A stretch of DNA of 64,000 nucleotides, from contig JANINW010000011.1 in NCBI GenBank assembly GCA_024508935.1, positions 167,571 to 231,570 on the forward strand, read 5' to 3'. A program made the translations under genes and the position numbers. Position 1 is the first letter of the stretch. Every line of letters begins with the position of its first letter. The notes below the pieces were generated by a model. That model did no database searches and was not told the DNA's origin. It saw only the letters and a list, made by a program, of their open reading frames with translations. The stretch is from Flavipsychrobacter sp. Lineage in GTDB: Bacteria > Bacteroidota > Bacteroidia > Chitinophagales > Chitinophagaceae. This document shows, piece by piece, positions 7,265 through 16,575 of this stretch.

Positions 7265-7771
7265 ATGAGTAATTTTTTGCCTAAGATAAGTAAAGCAGTA
7301 CTGGAGGCCCAGACCGGCCCTGGGAAGGAAGATGCCTTGTATGACCTGCTGGCACAGCCATTGCACGAAGAATTGTACAAAAGGAAGGATTTTGATTTTC
7401 TCGATGACCTTTCCGAAGGGCAACAATTAATGCTTTCTTATGACTATGTAAGAATGCAGGTATTGCAGGGCGGGTTTATACAACTGATAGAAAACGGCTA
7501 CATAGGCCTGCTGCCGGATATGCCTGAATGGCTCAATAAGATAGGTGCTCCCGAAATGGCAAAGATAATAGACGATGTACTGAAGGTATATGTACTGAAT
7601 AAGGATATACTCGGCAAAACAAAAACCGTGGAAGATTTTGCCTTGCTGTATGAAGAGCTAAAGGAGTTTGAAGCCATTGACGAAAGTTTCCGCCAGCTGA
7701 ATGATGATACCAATCGTAAGATACTCGACTATGCTACCGCGCATATAGACGAGTTTGCAAAGCTGGTATAG
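7265..7771 (+). CDS. DUF4375 (DMP19-like) domain protein
   Basis: 169-aa cytoplasmic protein starting at the ATG at 7265 (MSNFLPKIS); the GTG two codons earlier is less likely. The central part, SEGQQLMLSYDYVRMQVLQGGFIQLIENGYIGLLPD, matches the DUF4375/DMP19 pattern of a helix followed by GGFxQ..x.NxxG. The founding member, Neisseria DMP19, is a DNA mimic that binds a transcription factor, but most homologues have no tested role and no such function should be assumed here. Acidic overall, with no signal peptide. It ends 1 bp from the convergent glycosyltransferase gene. Confidence 0.75.
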   Translation: MSNFLPKISKAVLEAQTGPGKEDALYDLLAQPLHEELYKRKDFDFLDDLSEGQQLMLSYDYVRMQVLQGGFIQLIENGYIGLLPDMPEWLNKIGAPEMAKIIDDVLKVYVLNKDILGKTKTVEDFALLYEELKEFEAIDESFRQLNDDTNRKILDYATAHIDEFAKLV

Positions 7772-7772
7772 C

Positions 7773-9215
7773 TTATTTGGTACCCTTCTTGAATTTATAC
7801 AGGCAGAACATTTCATATTCAAATATGGTTGGCTCCTGGGTATAGTAAATTAGATCAAGTTGTTGTGCAAGTTCCTGTTTTATAGGGCGGTTAAAGAGTA
7901 TAAGTACATTGTCCAGTTGGCCGCTGAATTTGTCGTGGATCGTTTTAATGTAATATTCGTCGGGTAAAGCCCAGGTCTTTTTCAGGTAAAAAGAATCATT
8001 GACATAGTGTGTGCGGAACTGTCCGAATTCGGGATAGAACATTTTTTTGTCTTTGTCCAGGTAAGGGAGGATGGTACAGGCATAAGCAGCAGGATAGCCT
8101 GTAAGTATATATCCCTGCATGTTGCGGCTCTTAATAAAGTCAGCTACATTTCTTGAATCTGAATAATCACGTTCCACATCCATCATATATTTGGTCCCGG
8201 TGTATTGCAGTTGCAGCACCACTATACCTGCCAGTATCCATATGCCATATTTTATAAGCTGGGGCCATTTTGTTTTTATATTCCAGGGGTCATCATTATA
8301 GAAACCCGCTAGGGCATAACCAACATATATTACGGTAAGTAATAGCCCGCAATGCCTTACGCCGCCAATAAATTTATATCCTAAGATATACAGGATACCG
8401 GCTAATCCCCCCAATACCATTAGCAAAGACTTGGTACGCGTTGCCAACGGTATTAAAAGTGCAATAAGGAGAATGGTGCCCAGGTCTGTATCCATATTCA
8501 GCAGCAGGCCAAAGCTTACCGTCAGGAACATTTCCTTGGAATGGTCTATCAGTTCGGCATCAAAAATATTGGCAGAGTCGCGCATCACGATGTATGGGAT
8601 GAGGTACAAGCCAAAGGCACACATGATGGTGAAAGCGGCTATCACCTTGCCCTGCAGTTTTTTATATTGTAAAGCATCGAGCAGGTAAATACCGGTAAGC
8701 GATGCCGCAAAGGCAAACATCAGCATATGAGTATTAAATAGCCCCGCTACACACAGTGCAAACAGTATAGGTTTATCAAAACGCTTTGGGTATAGCGCTA
8801 TTATGGCACTGGTCAAACAAACAATAGTGCAGTAGCTGCGTGCAAAAACCGAGTATTCATACAAAAAGAAATAGTTAAAAGGTATCAGCACTTTCAATAT
8901 CCAGGGCGCATTGCTGCGGAATAGCAATAAATACATACCTGCCATTACCAAAGCTGCTGATATCCAGTTTTGAATCATATAAGGCAGTCCCATTTTTACA
9001 AAAGGGAATATAGTGAGGTACCACAATGGGGGGTGACCTTCAGCCGGCAGGCCTTTGAACAATACTGCAAGACTATTGTCCCGTACCATTAGGTAAGACT
9101 GGGCTTCATCTCTCCAGGGCTCGTGAACCGTAACGCCGTACGCTACTAAAATGGCATATAGCCCGAACACAACCCATAACGTTTTTTCCTGCCAGGTGAG
9201 TTTGCTGAAGTTCAT
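7773..9215 (-). CDS. GT-C-type membrane glycosyltransferase, paralogue 3 of 3
   Basis: 480-aa multi-pass membrane protein with about ten helices and a soluble C-terminal domain of about 110 residues. The first loop has HEPWRDEAQSYL (about residue 31) and the second EGHPPLWYL (about 60). The acidic DE pair and HPPLWY match the catalytic loop layout of polyprenyl-phosphate-sugar-dependent transferases (GT39/GT83, ArnT/PMT-like). The acceptor is unknown. It is the last of three consecutive homologous genes on this strand, starting 16 bp after the previous one, so the three are probably one operon. Confidence 0.78.
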   Translation of the reverse strand: MNFSKLTWQEKTLWVVFGLYAILVAYGVTVHEPWRDEAQSYLMVRDNSLAVLFKGLPAEGHPPLWYLTIFPFVKMGLPYMIQNWISAALVMAGMYLLLFRSNAPWILKVLIPFNYFFLYEYSVFARSYCTIVCLTSAIIALYPKRFDKPILFALCVAGLFNTHMLMFAFAASLTGIYLLDALQYKKLQGKVIAAFTIMCAFGLYLIPYIVMRDSANIFDAELIDHSKEMFLTVSFGLLLNMDTDLGTILLIALLIPLATRTKSLLMVLGGLAGILYILGYKFIGGVRHCGLLLTVIYVGYALAGFYNDDPWNIKTKWPQLIKYGIWILAGIVVLQLQYTGTKYMMDVERDYSDSRNVADFIKSRNMQGYILTGYPAAYACTILPYLDKDKKMFYPEFGQFRTHYVNDSFYLKKTWALPDEYYIKTIHDKFSGQLDNVLILFNRPIKQELAQQLDLIYYTQEPTIFEYEMFCLYKFKKGTK

Positions 9216-9231
9216 AAGGTAAATGAATGGA

Positions 9232-10674
9232 TTATTTTACGTTCGGTTTATATTTGTAAATATAAAAAGCCTCTTCCCAGTGCAGTACAGGTTCTTCTGT
9301 TTTATAAATAAGGTCCAGGTATTTTTCTGATTGAGGCTGTACCGGATAGTTGAGTAACAATACAACTTTGCTCAAGTCCTTAAAATTATCGTGCGATACT
9401 TTTACCGCATAATCTACCGGGTAGGCCCATATTTCCTTCATAAAGCAGGAGTCATAAACATAGAAGCTCCCGTAACGCTGACATTCAGCGTAGTAGAATT
9501 TACTGCCTTTGGGCATGTAAGGCAGAACTGACAATACGCTGGTGGCTTCGTAGCCTACAATAGTCTCCTGTTTATCTTTTCGGTTCATCAGGAATTCGGC
9601 AGCGTCCTTAGCGTCACTGTTCAGCGTGGTGATGTCGTCGCTGTATTTCTTCAGGGTAGCGGGAAGTTGTACAACCACTGCTGCGCACAGTCCCCATATT
9701 CCAAACTTTGCAAGGTCTTGCTGTATGCTCTTTAAGCCATTCAGCGCATCATCTTTATAATAGATTGCAATGCCATAGGCACCGAAAAAAATAATAAATA
9801 GCACTCCGTGATGGCGTATTGTAGTCGCGTATCTGAACGAGATAATATAGAGTGCGCCGGCAAGCCCCATGACCAGGAGCATAAGCGGTTTGGTTCTTTG
9901 AGCCAATAATATGATCAGCGCTATGAACAATAAAAGAAACACAGGATTGCCCGTAAGACTGATCCCATTTGTAATTGCTGTTTTAGCCAGGCCGGCATGG
10001 TCTGTTATTTTGGTTTGGTAAAAACGTACCATGCTGCTCATAAACAGGTAGGGAATAAGGTAAAGTCCGCCTATACACATAAGAACGAAACTGCCCAGCA
10101 CGCTACTATTAAGCTTTTTTTGCTGCATGCCATCCCATAAAAACAGCATCATAATGCCGAATGCAAATGTGAATACGAGTACATGCGAATTGTATAAACC
10201 GACTACACATAGCGCAAATAACCAGGGCTTTTCAAAACGCTTTTCGTAGAGTGCTATTATTGCAGTGATAAAGAATACGTAGAAGCAATAGTTACGGCCC
10301 ACAATAGCATATTCATAGAAGAAGAAATAGCTGAATGGCAGTGCCAGTTTCAGTAAAGGGTTCACCTTTGTTTTGAAAAGCAGCAGGTATACAGCAGCTA
10401 TCATTACGCTGCCTGATATAAAATCAAGTATGTGGTGTGGAGCACCTGCCTGGGCAAAAGGATAGAGTATGAGATACCATAGCGGCGGGTGCCCTTCAGC
10501 GGGCAGTGTTTTGAATATACCGGCAATAGTGTTGTCGCGGGCTATAAGCCATGCCTGCGCCTCATCTCCCCATGGCTCATGGTTAATGACGCCAAACAGT
10601 ACCGCAAGATTATAGAGCGCAAAAACGATCCAATAAACATTCCTGTTTTTTTCTTCGTTCAGGATGGCAGTCAT
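9232..10674 (-). CDS. GT-C-type membrane glycosyltransferase, paralogue 2 of 3
   Basis: 480 aa, the same architecture as its two neighbours. Catalytic-loop motif HEPWGDEAQAWL (about residue 31), EGHPPLWYL (about 62) and GRNYCFYV in the region where the siblings have GRSYCVLV and ARSYCTIV. The C-terminal soluble part includes a conserved DSCFMKEIWAYP segment matched by DTCFTKGNWGN and DSFYLKKTWALP in the siblings. It lies 5 bp downstream of paralogue 1 and 16 bp upstream of paralogue 3. The role is probably transfer of a sugar from a lipid carrier to an envelope acceptor; substrate not predictable. Confidence 0.78.
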   Translation of the reverse strand: MTAILNEEKNRNVYWIVFALYNLAVLFGVINHEPWGDEAQAWLIARDNTIAGIFKTLPAEGHPPLWYLILYPFAQAGAPHHILDFISGSVMIAAVYLLLFKTKVNPLLKLALPFSYFFFYEYAIVGRNYCFYVFFITAIIALYEKRFEKPWLFALCVVGLYNSHVLVFTFAFGIMMLFLWDGMQQKKLNSSVLGSFVLMCIGGLYLIPYLFMSSMVRFYQTKITDHAGLAKTAITNGISLTGNPVFLLLFIALIILLAQRTKPLMLLVMGLAGALYIISFRYATTIRHHGVLFIIFFGAYGIAIYYKDDALNGLKSIQQDLAKFGIWGLCAAVVVQLPATLKKYSDDITTLNSDAKDAAEFLMNRKDKQETIVGYEATSVLSVLPYMPKGSKFYYAECQRYGSFYVYDSCFMKEIWAYPVDYAVKVSHDNFKDLSKVVLLLNYPVQPQSEKYLDLIYKTEEPVLHWEEAFYIYKYKPNVK

Positions 10675-10679
10675 AGTAT

Positions 10680-12200
10680 TTAATGTGAAGGATTTTTGAA
10701 TGTATAGATAAAATAGATCTCGTCCTGCTTAATAGGCTGTTCCTGTGTACTATAAAGCAGGTCCATACGGTTTGCCCACACAGGCGATAATGGACTATTG
10801 AAAACGAATAATAACTTATCGGTTTTGCTTTTAAAGTTATTATAGGCAATATCCACATAGCTGTCGGCCGTATTACCCCAGTTGCCTTTGGTAAAACAGG
10901 TATCGAAAACGTAGTAGGACCCGAAACGCTGGCATTCTACATAGTAGAGCTCTTTATGGTCTTGCAGGTAGGGGAGTAAAGCACTGGTAGCCCATGCTGA
11001 TTGCCCGACTATAATATTATTTTCAAGATGGTGTTCTTTAATATAAGATGCCGCGTTTTGTGAGTCTGAATAGATTTGTTCATTATCCAGCAGGTAATTT
11101 TCGATGGCCGGCTTTATCTGTAATACAGCCATCAGGGCAAAAAGCAGGTAACTATATTTTGCTATAATGAATTTCCCGGCAGGTATTATGTTCCAGCTAT
11201 CCTCTTGGTAGAAATCGTAAAGCCCATAAACACCTGCGATGATGATGAACGCTACACCGCCATGTCTTATATCGCCAGGGAAGATATACCCTATAATATA
11301 TACTACGGCTGCAAGTCCACCTGTCAAAAGGAGGAAGGGCTTTGTACGGGTTGCTAAAGTGATACACATCAGCCCAAGCAGTATTATGGCCAGGTCTCCA
11401 TTATTGCCCGCCAGCAAACCCAGCGCCAGCGTGCGTTTGATAATGCCGAAATGGTCTTGCAGGTAAGGGTGGAATGCGCCTGTTACTTTACTGGAACCCA
11501 TATAAGGTATCAGGTATAGTCCCCCAATTACCATAAATGCGAATGCCGCTATTATGGATGTATTTATCTTCTTCTGCTGCACGGCATCCAACAGGTATAT
11601 ACAGGCCAGCGTAAAGCAAAAGGAAAAAATGAGCATATGCGTATTGAACATAGCGACAACACAAAGTGCAAATAGCCAGGGCTTTTCAAAGCGCTGCGGG
11701 TAAAGCGTTAAAATGGCACTCATCAAAAATACCAGTACACAGTAGCTACGGCCCACTAACGCATATTCAAAAAGGAATAGATAGGTGAAAGGCAGTATTA
11801 GTTTTAGGAGTATCGGCAGCTTCGAGCGAAAGAGCAGCAGGTAAATGCCCGCTATCATAAAGGCAGCCGATAAGATATTTTGTATCACATAGGGTGCACC
11901 GAGCTTGGCAAAAGGAAACAGTATAAGGTACCAGGTGGGCGGGTGCCCTTCTGAAGGTAGTTTTTTGAACAACCCTGCCAGATCCAGGTTCTTAACCACC
12001 AGCCATGATTGAGCCTCGTCGCGCCATGGCTCGTGGTTGGTCATGCCATAAATAACCAGTAAGGCATAGAGAATAAATACCGGCCACAAAAGTTTTGGCA
12101 GCCAGTTGCCAATAGGGGGCTTTGTGGTTGCCGGAGGCGTAGCAGGAGAAGGTTTTGGTTTTAGCGGTTGAGGATTTTGCCTGGGGTGTTTTTTTGCCAT
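10680..12200 (-). CDS. GT-C-type membrane glycosyltransferase, paralogue 1 of 3
   Basis: 506 aa, first gene of the three-paralogue operon. It differs from the others by a 30-residue cytoplasmic N-terminal extension rich in Lys and Pro (KHPRQNPQPLKPKPSP). Catalytic-loop motifs HEPWRDEAQSWL and EGHPPTWYL are kept, followed by about ten membrane helices and a C-terminal soluble domain. All three copies keep the acidic pair, so all are likely active rather than decaying duplicates. Nearby envelope-sugar genes lie 8-12 kb away and not in the same operon. Confidence 0.78.
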   Translation of the reverse strand: MAKKHPRQNPQPLKPKPSPATPPATTKPPIGNWLPKLLWPVFILYALLVIYGMTNHEPWRDEAQSWLVVKNLDLAGLFKKLPSEGHPPTWYLILFPFAKLGAPYVIQNILSAAFMIAGIYLLLFRSKLPILLKLILPFTYLFLFEYALVGRSYCVLVFLMSAILTLYPQRFEKPWLFALCVVAMFNTHMLIFSFCFTLACIYLLDAVQQKKINTSIIAAFAFMVIGGLYLIPYMGSSKVTGAFHPYLQDHFGIIKRTLALGLLAGNNGDLAIILLGLMCITLATRTKPFLLLTGGLAAVVYIIGYIFPGDIRHGGVAFIIIAGVYGLYDFYQEDSWNIIPAGKFIIAKYSYLLFALMAVLQIKPAIENYLLDNEQIYSDSQNAASYIKEHHLENNIIVGQSAWATSALLPYLQDHKELYYVECQRFGSYYVFDTCFTKGNWGNTADSYVDIAYNNFKSKTDKLLFVFNSPLSPVWANRMDLLYSTQEQPIKQDEIYFIYTFKNPSH

Positions 12201-12324
12201 TCCTGTGGTGAATAAGAAAGGTAAATATGCCTAAAAAAGGCGGATTTTCACAGGTCTTGTTAAAGCCTTCTCAAAATACAAAGTAAGTATTGCAATCATC
12301 TTCATAAAAACCCTTATTTCTTCG

Positions 12325-12332
12325 TACCTTTG
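12325..12332 (+). promoter_or_regulatory. -7 box of the ABC-F gene
   Basis: TACCTTTG is a perfect TAnnTTTG match about 65 bp before the ATG at 12398, in the wider context TACCTTTGCACCC. A convincing TTG at -33 is not seen. Confidence 0.55.
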
Positions 12333-12397
12333 CACCCTCAAAAAACCGGTATTCGCGGTTTTATTATATCCCGAATTTTAACTTTTTAAATATATCA

Positions 12398-14026
12398 ATG
12401 CTTTCAGTTTCTAATTTATCGCTTCGCTACGGCAAGCGCGTGTTGTTTGAAGATGTAAATATCCGTTTTACCGAAGGTAACTGCTATGGTATCATAGGTG
12501 CTAATGGTGCGGGTAAATCTACTTTCCTGAAGATACTTTCGGGCGAGATAGACCCTACCACGGGTAAAGTGGAAATAGGTAAAGATCAGCGTATGAGCGT
12601 GTTAAAACAGAACCACTATGCTTACGATGAATTTACTGTATTGGAAACAGTTATCATGGGTAATGATAAGTTGTATGATGTAATGAAGCAAAAAGATGCC
12701 ATTTATGCCAAGGAAGATTTTTCGGAAGAAGATGGCTTAAAAGCCGGCGAACTGGAAGGCCTTTTTGCAGAAATGGATGGCTGGAATGCGGAAAGTGATG
12801 CAGCTACTTTATTGAGCAACCTGGGTATAAAAGAAGAATTTCATGGCCGCCTCGTAAAAGAGCTGGATGGTAACCAGAAAGTACGCGTGCTCCTGGCACA
12901 GGCTATTTTTGGTAACCCGGATATCCTGCTGCTCGATGAGCCTACCAATGATCTTGACCTCGAAACTATAGCATGGTTGGAAAATTTCCTGGCGGACTAT
13001 GATAAGATCGTATTGGTAGTATCGCACGATCGTCACTTCTTAGATGCTGTGTGTACACACGTTGCTGACATAGATTTTGGTAAGATCACCATATTTACCG
13101 GTAACTATACATTCTGGTACGAATCAAGCCAGCTTTTGCTGAAACAAAGGACGGATGCTAATAAGAAAGCGGAAGATAAGATTGCTGAATTAAAAGAGTT
13201 CATCGCGCGCTTCTCTGCCAACGCTTCTAAGTCCAAGCAGGCTACCAGCCGTAAAAAAGCTTTGGATAAGATAAAGCTGGAAGATATGACCGCTTCTACC
13301 CGTAAATACCCAGCTATCCTCTTTAATGTGCAGGTGCGTGATGCAGGAGACCAGATACTTGAAGTAAAGGGCCTTAGCAAAACACTGAATGGCGAAGTGA
13401 TGTTCAAAGACATTAGCTTCGACCTGAAACGCGGGCAGAAAATAGCTGTAGTTTCGGAAAATGGCCTGGCCACAACCGCCTTCTACAAAATACTGGCCGG
13501 CGAGGATACCGATTTCCAGGGAAGCTTTAAATGGGGTATTACAGTTACCACCACTTACCTGCCAAATGACAATACCCAGTATTTCGAGAAAAAAGATCTG
13601 AACCTGATAGACTGGCTGCGCCAGTTCTCTGAAGAAAAAGACGAAACTTTCATCCGCGGTTTCCTTGGCCGTATGCTGTTCAGCGGTGAAGAAACGCTGA
13701 AACAGTGCTCGGTATTGAGCGGTGGTGAGAAAATGCGCTGTATGATTAGCCGCATGATGATGCTGAAAGGTAACGTGCTGATGCTGGACGAACCTACCAA
13801 CCACCTTGACCTGGAAAGTATTACTGCACTGAACAATGGTATGAAGGATTTTAAAGGTACCATCCTGTTCACTACCCGGGATCATGAACTGGCACAGACA
13901 GTAGCAGACCGTATACTGGAAATAACGCCAGGCGGACTGATAGACCGCGAAATGAGCTTTGATGAATACCGTAAAGATGAGCGCGTAAAGAACCTGCGTG
14001 CTGAGATGTATGGTGTGCCTGCATAA
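12398..14026 (+). CDS. ABC-F family ATPase, YbiT subgroup, with one degenerate ATP site
   Basis: 542-aa cytoplasmic protein with two nucleotide-binding domains joined by a linker rich in Lys and Glu (about residues 245-305). It follows E. coli YbiT throughout, including SEEDG, RFSANASKSKQATSR and the terminal EITPGGLIDR. ABC-F proteins of this kind bind the ribosomal E site. NBD1 has an intact Walker A GANGAGKST and Walker B ILLLDEPTNDLD but a weak signature LDGNQK. NBD2 has an intact signature LSGGEK and Walker B LMLDEPTNHLD, but its Walker A reads SENGLATTAF and its switch region TRDHEL instead of SHDRE. Only one composite ATP site looks functional. Own promoter and terminator. Confidence 0.93.
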   Translation: MLSVSNLSLRYGKRVLFEDVNIRFTEGNCYGIIGANGAGKSTFLKILSGEIDPTTGKVEIGKDQRMSVLKQNHYAYDEFTVLETVIMGNDKLYDVMKQKDAIYAKEDFSEEDGLKAGELEGLFAEMDGWNAESDAATLLSNLGIKEEFHGRLVKELDGNQKVRVLLAQAIFGNPDILLLDEPTNDLDLETIAWLENFLADYDKIVLVVSHDRHFLDAVCTHVADIDFGKITIFTGNYTFWYESSQLLLKQRTDANKKAEDKIAELKEFIARFSANASKSKQATSRKKALDKIKLEDMTASTRKYPAILFNVQVRDAGDQILEVKGLSKTLNGEVMFKDISFDLKRGQKIAVVSENGLATTAFYKILAGEDTDFQGSFKWGITVTTTYLPNDNTQYFEKKDLNLIDWLRQFSEEKDETFIRGFLGRMLFSGEETLKQCSVLSGGEKMRCMISRMMMLKGNVLMLDEPTNHLDLESITALNNGMKDFKGTILFTTRDHELAQTVADRILEITPGGLIDREMSFDEYRKDERVKNLRAEMYGVPA

Positions 14027-14040
14027 AATACTGATGATAA

Positions 14041-14069
14041 AAGCCCCTGGTAACAGGGGCTTTCTTTTT
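14041..14069 (+). terminator. Terminator after ABC-F gene
   Basis: AAGCCCCTG-GTAA-CAGGGGCTT hairpin with a 9-bp stem, followed by TCTTTTT, 15 bp after the stop codon. Confidence 0.9.
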
Positions 14070-14135
14070 GGCTTAACTGTTTTAGGATTATAGCTTTAAC
14101 TGATATACCCTTTTTAGTATTTAGCCATTAAAAAT

Positions 14136-14143
14136 TACCTTTG
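14136..14143 (+). promoter_or_regulatory. -7 box of pruA
   Basis: TACCTTTG, a perfect TAnnTTTG match, 33 bp before the ATG at 14177. The context TACCTTTGCATCC is nearly identical to that upstream of the ABC-F gene. Confidence 0.6.
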
Positions 14144-14176
14144 CATCCTCAATAGAACGTCCAGAAAATAATATAT

Positions 14177-15811
14177 ATGCATAACGCTTATTTCAATTTC
14201 GATCTTCCTAAGAATGAACCGGTATTGAGTTATGGTCCCGGTACCAACGAACGCAAAGCACTGAAGCAGGCGATAGCCGACCTGAAAAGCCAAACGCGCG
14301 ACATTCCGATGTATATCAACGGGAGAGAAGTGCGTAGCGGCGATAAAAAAGAAATACGTCCGCCACACGAAACCGCCCATTTATTGGGACATTTTCATGC
14401 AGGTACCGGCGAACATGTAAAGCAAGCTATTGATGCGGCTATGGCTGCCCGTAAAAACTGGGCTGCTATGACATGGGAGCACCGTGCTGCTATATTTATG
14501 AAAGCGGCGGAATTGCTGGCTACCAAATATCGTTTTAAAATGAACGCGGCTACTATGCTGGGTCAAAGCAAGAATGCTTTCCAGGCAGAAATAGACAGCG
14601 CTTGCGAACTGATAGATTTCCTTCGTTTCAATGTACACTTCCTGACTGATATATACAGGCAACAACCTGTTTCACCACAAGGTATTCACAACCGTATGGA
14701 ATACCGTCCGCTGGAAGGTTTTATCCTGGCGGTTACCCCATTCAACTTTAGTGCTATTGGTGGTAACCTGCCAACTGCCCCGGCTATGTGTGGTAATGTG
14801 GTAGTTTGGAAGCCTGCTAATACACAGATATACAGCGCCAGTGTATTTATGGAAATATTGATGGAGGCCGGGTTACCTGCAGGTGTTATCAACCTGGTTT
14901 ACCCTCCGGGCCCTGTAGTGGGTGATATATGCTATGAGCACCCCGATTTTGCAGGTGTACACTTTACCGGCTCTACAGGCGTGTTCCAAAGTATGTGGAA
15001 GAGCATAGGCAATAATATTGCTAAATACAAAGCTTATCCGCGTATAGTAGGGGAGACAGGCGGTAAGGATTATGTTATGGTGCACCCTAGTGCAGATGTA
15101 GATGCAGTAGTGGCAGGCCTTGCCCGCGGTGCATTCGAATACCAGGGACAAAAATGTTCTGCTGCCAGCCGTGCTTATCTGCCAAGCAATCTTGCAGAAG
15201 AAATAAAGACCAAATTGGTTGCTGAACTAAAGACCATGAAAATGGGACCGGTAGATGATTTTACGAATTTCATCAATGCCGTGATAGACGAAAAATCTTT
15301 CGACAACCTGGCAAAATATATAGATGGCGTAAAGAATAGCAATGGCAAAGCATCTATCCTCACCGGCGGTAATTACGATAAGTCAAAAGGATGGTTCATT
15401 GAGCCTACAGTGATAGAAGCTAATACACCTGATTATGTAACGATGTGTGAAGAGTTGTTCGGCCCGGTGCTGACTATCTATACTTACGAAGCTGACCAAT
15501 GGGAAAGCATACTGGAAACAGTAGACAAGACCAGTGGTTATGCATTGACGGGCGCTATATTTGCGCAAGACCGTTATGCCATAGAAACAATGACCGCTAA
15601 ACTGGTAGACAGCGCGGGTAACTTCTACATTAATGATAAGCCAACTGGTGCTGTAGTTGGTCAGCAACCATTTGGTGGTGCACGTGCATCCGGTACTAAC
15701 GATAAGGCGGGTTCTCAGCTGAACCTCTATCGCTGGTTAAGTGCCAGGACGATCAAAGAAACACAGGTATTGGTAACCGATTACAGGTACCCATTCCACC
15801 AGGCAGATTAA
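14177..15811 (+). CDS. pruA: L-glutamate gamma-semialdehyde dehydrogenase (1-pyrroline-5-carboxylate dehydrogenase)
   Basis: 544-aa NAD-dependent aldehyde dehydrogenase of the monofunctional ALDH4A1 type, the second step of proline breakdown to glutamate. Visible: the NAD-binding VTPFNFSAIGGNLPTAPA, VVWKPANTQ, FTGST, the general-base Glu in VGETGGKDYV and the nucleophile Cys in YQGQKCSAASR. The N-terminal GPGTNERKALKQAI and C-terminal QQPFGGARASGTNDKAG segments are typical of this subfamily and not of general aldehyde dehydrogenases. No proline dehydrogenase gene is in the window. It has its own promoter and terminator, so it appears monocistronic. Confidence 0.95.
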   Translation: MHNAYFNFDLPKNEPVLSYGPGTNERKALKQAIADLKSQTRDIPMYINGREVRSGDKKEIRPPHETAHLLGHFHAGTGEHVKQAIDAAMAARKNWAAMTWEHRAAIFMKAAELLATKYRFKMNAATMLGQSKNAFQAEIDSACELIDFLRFNVHFLTDIYRQQPVSPQGIHNRMEYRPLEGFILAVTPFNFSAIGGNLPTAPAMCGNVVVWKPANTQIYSASVFMEILMEAGLPAGVINLVYPPGPVVGDICYEHPDFAGVHFTGSTGVFQSMWKSIGNNIAKYKAYPRIVGETGGKDYVMVHPSADVDAVVAGLARGAFEYQGQKCSAASRAYLPSNLAEEIKTKLVAELKTMKMGPVDDFTNFINAVIDEKSFDNLAKYIDGVKNSNGKASILTGGNYDKSKGWFIEPTVIEANTPDYVTMCEELFGPVLTIYTYEADQWESILETVDKTSGYALTGAIFAQDRYAIETMTAKLVDSAGNFYINDKPTGAVVGQQPFGGARASGTNDKAGSQLNLYRWLSARTIKETQVLVTDYRYPFHQAD

Positions 15812-15831
15812 TTCAGAAGCCAAAGTCAATA

Positions 15832-15863
15832 AAAAAGCCCTTAGTATTTACTAAGGGCTTTTT
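15832..15863. terminator. Bidirectional terminator between pruA and a hypothetical gene
   Basis: AAAAAGCCCTTAGTA and TACTAAGGGCTTTTT form a long near-perfect stem with T-runs on both strands. It lies between the convergent gene ends at 15811 and 15866. Confidence 0.9.
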
Positions 15864-15865
15864 AT

Positions 15866-16408
15866 TTAAGCGTTTTGCGACGCGATATAATTAACTTTTG
15901 CCTGTTTGTAAAGCAGGTTCCATGATTTACTGCATTGCGGTTTTACCCAGTCATAACCAATAGCCTCCCATTCTTTTTCAAAATCATGTAAGCCCAATAC
16001 TTTAATAAGTTCGTGGCCAGCTACAAAATAATCCTGCCGGTATTGCAGCAGGTAGCCACCTTCAATTATATGATGGGCTTTTGCCTGGTTGTAATTAGTG
16101 AACCAGGTATTTATAAATCCGGCGCAGCCTTTAGTGTACAGGCAATCTTCCTGTATCACTTGCTCGCGTAGTGCATTCCAGTTATCATGGCCATTTTCTA
16201 AGGCTAGCACCGCATAGGCATGTTTCAACCTGAAGAAGTCCCTATCGTTCAGTATTCTTTCTGCAGTACTGTATTGCAGAAACGGTAATTTTAAAAAACG
16301 TTCTGCAGCTTTATGGTGCGTACCGGGGTCTTCGGCATTGAAATCTTTGAGCAGAAGCGCAGCTCTTATTTTATGCTCACGCAGCCGGTTGGTTTGTATT
16401 ATGTTCAT
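15866..16408 (-). CDS. Hypothetical helical protein
   Basis: 180-aa cytoplasmic protein with no signal peptide or membrane helix. The segment RLKHAYAVLALENGHDNWNALRE (about residues 65-88) resembles the short helix found before ankyrin repeats and in related small proteins (KHAxxVxAxExGxxxWxxL). No ankyrin repeats follow. The rest is rich in His, Trp and Tyr and gives no recognisable catalytic motif. The ATG at 16408 gives a clean start. It stands alone, convergent to pruA and 167 bp from the MATE gene end. Function unknown. Confidence 0.65.
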   Translation of the reverse strand: MNIIQTNRLREHKIRAALLLKDFNAEDPGTHHKAAERFLKLPFLQYSTAERILNDRDFFRLKHAYAVLALENGHDNWNALREQVIQEDCLYTKGCAGFINTWFTNYNQAKAHHIIEGGYLLQYRQDYFVAGHELIKVLGLHDFEKEWEAIGYDWVKPQCSKSWNLLYKQAKVNYIASQNA

Positions 16409-16575
16409 TATAACTTCTTTTATCGCCGGCTCCCACTGTGCGGCAGAAATTAAAATAAACCTTACCTAAAATAGATAACGAAACAGGTGAATTCATCTTT
16501 TGTGGGAGGGCGGCCTGTAACAACCCTTTGTAAAATTATCAATTAGTAACTGCTATAACAAAACAGCAGTAATTT

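Noticed and set aside
7195-7380. 61-aa minus-strand ORF next to cysteine desulfurase
   Set aside because: It overlaps the start of the DUF4375 gene on the other strand, has no domain, and lacks a promoter-like box.
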